Below the pieces are notes generated by a model. It made no database searches and was not told where the DNA came from. It saw only the letters and a program-made list of their open reading frames with translations. A program made the position numbers and the translations under genes. A stretch of DNA of 35,710 nucleotides from JAVZOV01 sp049976445. Lineage in GTDB: Archaea; Thermoproteota; Thermoprotei; Gearchaeales; WAQG01. The DNA is taken from positions 1 to 35,710 of the forward strand of contig JBMFIF010000011.1 of the NCBI GenBank assembly GCA_049976445.1, in the 5' to 3' direction. Shown piece after piece: positions 32,730-35,710 of this stretch (the stretch's first letter is position 1; each line of letters starts with the position of its first letter).

Positions 32730-32990
32730 TTACAATCTTACTAGAAAAATAATCATGAGGAGTATTACAGTAAATGATGCTATACCGATAGCTAACCATT
32801 CTTCATCAAATTCTTTATTTTCATTAATATACACATATAAAAACATTGCAGTTATTATAAAATCCATAGCTAAAAATAGAGCATAATGCTCTTGCTGCAA
32901 AATAGGATCAAGAACAAAAATATAACCTGTAATAATTATTTGGACTACAATAAGTAAAATTAATGAAAGTTCAAGAACTTTAAGTTTCAT
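32730..32990 (-). CDS. Small membrane protein of the Rieske-cytochrome b operon
   Basis: The 86-residue protein has three predicted transmembrane helices ('LSLILLIVVQIIITGYIFVL', 'ALFLAMDFIITAMFLYVYI', 'IGIASFTVILLMIIFLVRL') and an acidic cytoplasmic or external loop ('NENKEFDEEW'). The family was not recognised. The ATG overlaps the cytochrome b stop (ATGA), with a strong GGAGGTG upstream, so it is translated together with cytochrome b. It is a likely accessory subunit of the quinol-oxidising complex, similar in position to the small subunits of archaeal bc-type complexes. No heme ligands or cysteines are evident. Confidence 0.75.
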   Translation of the reverse strand: MKLKVLELSLILLIVVQIIITGYIFVLDPILQQEHYALFLAMDFIITAMFLYVYINENKEFDEEWLAIGIASFTVILLMIIFLVRL

Positions 32991-34450
32991 CTTTTCACCT
33001 CCAAAATTCTAAAACCTGAGTTAACTAATTCGTTACGTATTACATGCAACATTGTAATCGATGATGAAATCAGAAGTAAAAACAATAAAGTCGATGATAA
33101 TAGACTTAATTGATTCATTACTACTCTCTGCATAAAGAGAGCAGTAGAACATGATATTATACCTGATAAAACACTAATTATTAATGAACTTATCAAAAAA
33201 TTGAGATAATCATAAGAATGTTTAAGAAACTTTTCATAAAGCATTACAACTTTTCCTTGTTTTAATGCTGAAATTCTTTTATACACAAAATATGAAATCA
33301 CAGATATTATTATAGCTGGTAGCACTAAAAATAAGAATGCTTCCTCATTTTTTATTGTCTGACCTGGCGTTATAGCTCCCCATATTGTTAGTATTATAAG
33401 CTCTACTACACCAATGATCCCTAATGTAGTAGTTATAGGTCTTTCAATTGGATGCTTAACGCTAGACCTATCAATAAAAGGTAAAATAATGATCACTAAT
33501 ACAAGTAATCCAAGCAAACCAAGCGCAACTTTTACACCTTCTCCTTCAAAAACTTCTATTTTAAGTATCTGATACATCCAGAGAAAATACCACTCCGGCT
33601 GCGGAGTATACATCGCTGCAATCTCAGGCGAATATTGAGGAGGCATCTCAATCGGAAATAACGCAGAAATAGAAAACATCACACCCAAAAATATTAACGA
33701 TAAAGTAGTAAAATACATAAAAACTTCTGGGAACCATTTAACCGGTTTTAGTGCATCTTCTCTATAATCTATCATATCCTTCATGAACCTATTCGATAAT
33801 GGTTCAGATACACCATGCACCTCAAACATATGCATTTTTAAAGCTAAAAGAATTATAAGAACAGCAGGTAAAATAACAACATGAAGTGCAAAAAACCTTG
33901 CTAAAAGCTCTTCATCAGATCCTGCACCACTAAGAAGATATTTAATCCATCCGCTTAAAGGTTCTGGAATGTTACCTACAAGACCTATAGAAACATCAGT
34001 TGCCGACTTAGATATAACAGTCCAGGGTAACAAATATCCAGTAAACGCAAGACCAAGCGTAACGAATCCCATTAGCATTCCAACAATCCACATGAGCTCC
34101 CTAGGCCTCTTATAAACACCAACAAAATACCCCCTTACGAAGTGCAAAAATGCAAGAAATACCATAGCATAAGCCATATAAAGGTGAAAACTCTCAACAA
34201 GACGACCATAAGGAACAGTGTCTATGATCTTCATCGTAGAATCATAAGCACCTTCAGGAGTAGGCACATAATATTGAAGCATCATCATACCAGTTAACCC
34301 TTGTAAAAGAAAAGCTAAAAATGCAAGCGCACCAAGCCAGTAAACAGGATTAAGTGAATACCTAGGTACGGGTCTTAAAATAGTATTAGTAAAACCAAAT
34401 CGATCATCAACCCAATCAACAAGCTTAGAGAACCAATCCCTTTTATTCAT
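32987..34450 (-). CDS. Cytochrome b of a Rieske/cytochrome b complex
   Basis: This quinol oxidase core subunit of about 487 residues is predicted to have around 11 helices. The heme-binding helix 'FHLYMAYAMVFLAFLHFVRG' carries His 14 apart (about residues 89 and 103). In the fourth helix the first ligand is in 'FFALHVVILP', but at the position expected for the second ligand the chain reads 'ALKMHMFEVHG': Lys sits where His is normal, with His two residues later. The Qo-site PEWY motif is intact ('YTPQPEWYFLW'). ATG at 34450 has GAGGTGAT upstream. The C-terminal region adds several helices beyond the minimal b6/subunit IV set. It is co-transcribed with the Rieske protein and dsrC. The substrate is probably menaquinol. 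Confidence 0.92.
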   Translation of the reverse strand: MNKRDWFSKLVDWVDDRFGFTNTILRPVPRYSLNPVYWLGALAFLAFLLQGLTGMMMLQYYVPTPEGAYDSTMKIIDTVPYGRLVESFHLYMAYAMVFLAFLHFVRGYFVGVYKRPRELMWIVGMLMGFVTLGLAFTGYLLPWTVISKSATDVSIGLVGNIPEPLSGWIKYLLSGAGSDEELLARFFALHVVILPAVLIILLALKMHMFEVHGVSEPLSNRFMKDMIDYREDALKPVKWFPEVFMYFTTLSLIFLGVMFSISALFPIEMPPQYSPEIAAMYTPQPEWYFLWMYQILKIEVFEGEGVKVALGLLGLLVLVIIILPFIDRSSVKHPIERPITTTLGIIGVVELIILTIWGAITPGQTIKNEEAFLFLVLPAIIISVISYFVYKRISALKQGKVVMLYEKFLKHSYDYLNFLISSLIISVLSGIISCSTALFMQRVVMNQLSLLSSTLLFLLLISSSITMLHVIRNELVNSGFRILEVKR

Positions 34451-34461
34451 AATCAATCACC

Positions 34462-35076
34462 TCATTTACATGCAGAGCTAGGAACCAATTTACCACCAAT
34501 TAAATCACGCGACACATCAGTAGAACCAGGAGAACCCTTACCAAATATTACAGGTGGATACATTCCAACAGCATAAATATCACCAGTCGCAGGATCATAC
34601 TCTAACTTAACCATAGGCAATGGATATAATGGAGGACCAGCCAAAACTTTTCCTCCGTTTATTACATCATAATAAGCTGCATGACAAGGACAATAAAAAA
34701 CATCCTTATCTTTATATAATGATTCAGAAGAACCACTAGGCAAAAATCTTACAATACAACCAAGATGCTGACAAAGCACGCTATAAGCTATTATATCATT
34801 ATCTGGTCCAACACCATTTTCAACCTTATACCCCAATTTCACTAAAACATTAGGAGTAGTTTCTAAAGGATAATTAAAAAAGACAGGCTCCTTAACTTTT
34901 AAACTCCTAACATTCGTAACACACGTTCTCGGCCATGGCGGTATTTCAAATTTCACAGGACCTAAAATCTTTAATATATCTACCGCACTAGCCAAAGATA
35001 AAACAGCTGAAGCAAAAACCATAGTTTTTAATATCTTTCTCCGTCCCTCATCTACCTTGCATCCACTCTCAGCCAT
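34462..35076 (-). CDS. Rieske iron-sulfur protein
   Basis: This is the 204-residue [2Fe-2S] subunit that takes electrons from quinol at the Qo site of the adjacent cytochrome b. The cluster motifs are 'LCQHLGC' (ligands Cys102, His104, disulfide Cys107) and 'YCPCHAAYYD' (Cys129, Cys131, His132), separated by 21 residues, a longer loop than in mitochondrial proteins. The N-terminus has twin arginines ('EGRRKILKTMVFASAVLSL') before a hydrophobic helix, consistent with Tat export and membrane anchoring. GGTGG lies five bases before the ATG. It sits between dsrC and cytochrome b in one operon, five bases from the latter. Redox partners beyond cytochrome b are not encoded here (no cytochrome c was seen). 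Confidence 0.95.
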   Translation of the reverse strand: MAESGCKVDEGRRKILKTMVFASAVLSLASAVDILKILGPVKFEIPPWPRTCVTNVRSLKVKEPVFFNYPLETTPNVLVKLGYKVENGVGPDNDIIAYSVLCQHLGCIVRFLPSGSSESLYKDKDVFYCPCHAAYYDVINGGKVLAGPPLYPLPMVKLEYDPATGDIYAVGMYPPVIFGKGSPGSTDVSRDLIGGKLVPSSACK

Positions 35077-35102
35077 TAAACCACCTTAAAGATTTTTATA
35101 AA

Positions 35103-35429
35103 TTATACACAACCAGTCGGTTTTGGTAAACCAGCAACCTTACATGCTCCGTTTGCAGGGCCAGATGGAAATAATTCATAAATTTTCTGCAATGAAAAAC
35201 CAGTACTCCTAGTAAGCATCCTAATTGGTGGAGCTATACCATACTTTAAATAATATTCACGAAGATATTTAATAACCTTCCAATGCTCTTCAGTCATATT
35301 CTTAATACCCTCCGCAGTCTCCGCAATATACTTAGCAACATCCTCATCCCACACCTCAGGATTCTGCAAAAACCCATCCTCATCAAATATCAACTTTTTA
35401 CCCTTAAACTCAACCTCTCGTACACTCAT
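35103..35429 (-). CDS. dsrC: DsrC (TusE-family sulfur carrier)
   Basis: The 108-residue DsrC is the physiological co-substrate of DsrAB: its two C-terminal cysteines form a trisulfide with sulfite-derived sulfur, which DsrMK then reduces. Family features are 'GFLQNPEVWDEDVAKYIAE', 'MTEEHWKVIKYLREYYLKYG' and the tail 'ACKVAGLPKPTGCV', with Cys96 and the penultimate Cys107 in the exact CX10C spacing required for true DsrC rather than TusE-like homologues. The ATG has GGTGAT four bases upstream, and a strong TATA box lies at 35456-35470. It is the first gene of the operon with the Rieske and cytochrome b genes. The call is secure. Confidence 0.97.
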   Translation of the reverse strand: MSVREVEFKGKKLIFDEDGFLQNPEVWDEDVAKYIAETAEGIKNMTEEHWKVIKYLREYYLKYGIAPPIRMLTRSTGFSLQKIYELFPSGPANGACKVAGLPKPTGCV

Positions 35430-35432
35430 ACT

Positions 35433-35470
35433 ATCACCATGAATTCTACTCCAAATGATATATATAAGTA
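35433..35470 (-). promoter_or_regulatory. Promoter and ribosome-binding site of the dsrC operon
   Basis: On the minus strand ACTTATATATATCA (35456-35469) is a strong TATA box, centred about 34 bases before the dsrC ATG, followed by GGTGAT at 35438-35433 as the ribosome-binding site. A short leader of roughly 8-10 bases is predicted. Confidence 0.6.
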
Positions 35471-35710
35471 TGCAACTGGAAAAATTTATAAATCATGTGC
35501 TGAGAATGGAACTTATTTATTATTTTAATTTAAGAAACTGCTCAAAGAATGTTAGTTCTTTTAGGAATATTCTTAACAAAGTTTTACATTCCAGATTCAT
35601 GACTACATTATAAAGAATGAGTATGAGAAATAGCATATGGTAGTGGAATTACGTTAACTTGTAGTGTGTATAGCTGATAAGGTTGGTAACCAAGAAAATA
35701 CGAACAAGCC
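35471..35710. other. Unassigned right-edge region
   Basis: AT-rich sequence upstream of the dsrC promoter, running to the window edge. No open frame with domain character was seen on either strand. A short AAAGAA/TTCTTT inverted repeat (about 35545-35563) is within chance expectation. Confidence 0.4.

Noticed and set aside
29944..35470. dsrD, dsrL, dsrN or dsrEFH genes to fix the direction of the Dsr pathway
   Set aside because: None was recognised in the window, so reductive versus oxidative operation is left open.
1..35710. CRISPR arrays, insertion sequences, integrase or attachment sites
   Set aside because: No regularly spaced repeats, transposase or recombinase motifs, or terminal inverted repeats were seen in the window.

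Overview
The window looks like part of an AT-rich thermophilic archaeal chromosome, most likely Thermoproteota (TACK group), although the lineage cannot be fixed from this segment alone. The archaeal signs are GGTG/GAGGTGA ribosome-binding sites, TATA boxes about 25-35 bases before starts (some transcripts look leaderless), a tRNA gene without an encoded CCA end, a Tfx-type DNA-binding protein, a DUF763 protein and archaeosine-type QueC. About three quarters of the genes are on the minus strand.

Layout. 1-5.2 kb: a GC-rich possible structured RNA at the left edge, a Tfx-like regulator, an NADP-isocitrate dehydrogenase of the eukaryote-like subfamily, a HEPN-like small protein, DUF763, and the overlapping pair queC-queT. 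5.3-13.3 kb: methionyl-tRNA synthetase (frameshifted close to its start), an ArsB/NhaD-like ion transporter, endonuclease V, an MFS transporter, cytidine deaminase, malate dehydrogenase, a LUD-domain protein and a CAT-anticodon tRNA. 13.5-17.4 kb: a second MFS transporter and a four-gene operon of two ArsA/Get3-like ATPases flanked by two small proteins that are paralogous to each other. 17.4-21.6 kb: a decayed gene and an ABC-transporter operon headed by a secreted Trp/Tyr-rich protein. 21.8-35.4 kb: a dissimilatory sulfite reductase region, in transcription order dsrC - Rieske - cytochrome b - small membrane protein, then ferredoxin, then dsrA-dsrB. It continues, after a small plus-strand insertion (NTF2-like protein, winged-helix regulator, membrane protein), with a CGGC protein, hemA and a tandem duplicated dsrM-dsrK / dsrM-dsrK operon.

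How it works together. DsrAB would reduce sulfite (or run in reverse) with DsrC as co-substrate through its CX10C tail. DsrMK modules normally connect the menaquinone pool to DsrC. A Rieske/cytochrome b pair inside the dsrC operon suggests a further quinol-oxidising or quinone-reducing branch tied to the same pathway. HemA feeds the tetrapyrrole pathway needed for siroheme (DsrAB) and b-hemes (DsrM, cytochrome b). In the duplicated DsrMK modules, one copy has lost a predicted cluster ligand in DsrK and the other a predicted heme ligand in DsrM, so the two modules look complementary rather than redundant.

The most unusual candidate systems are (1) the asymmetric ArsA-like ATPase pair, one with intact and one with degraded nucleotide-switch motifs, co-transcribed with two paralogous small proteins; (2) the complementary double DsrMK; (3) the dsrC-Rieske-cytochrome b operon; and (4) the secreted aromatic-rich protein with its ABC operon. 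Three genes carry single-base frameshifts (at 5396-5399, 20642-20647 and near 17740), two of them in short A runs, so sequencing or assembly error must be considered before any biological interpretation.
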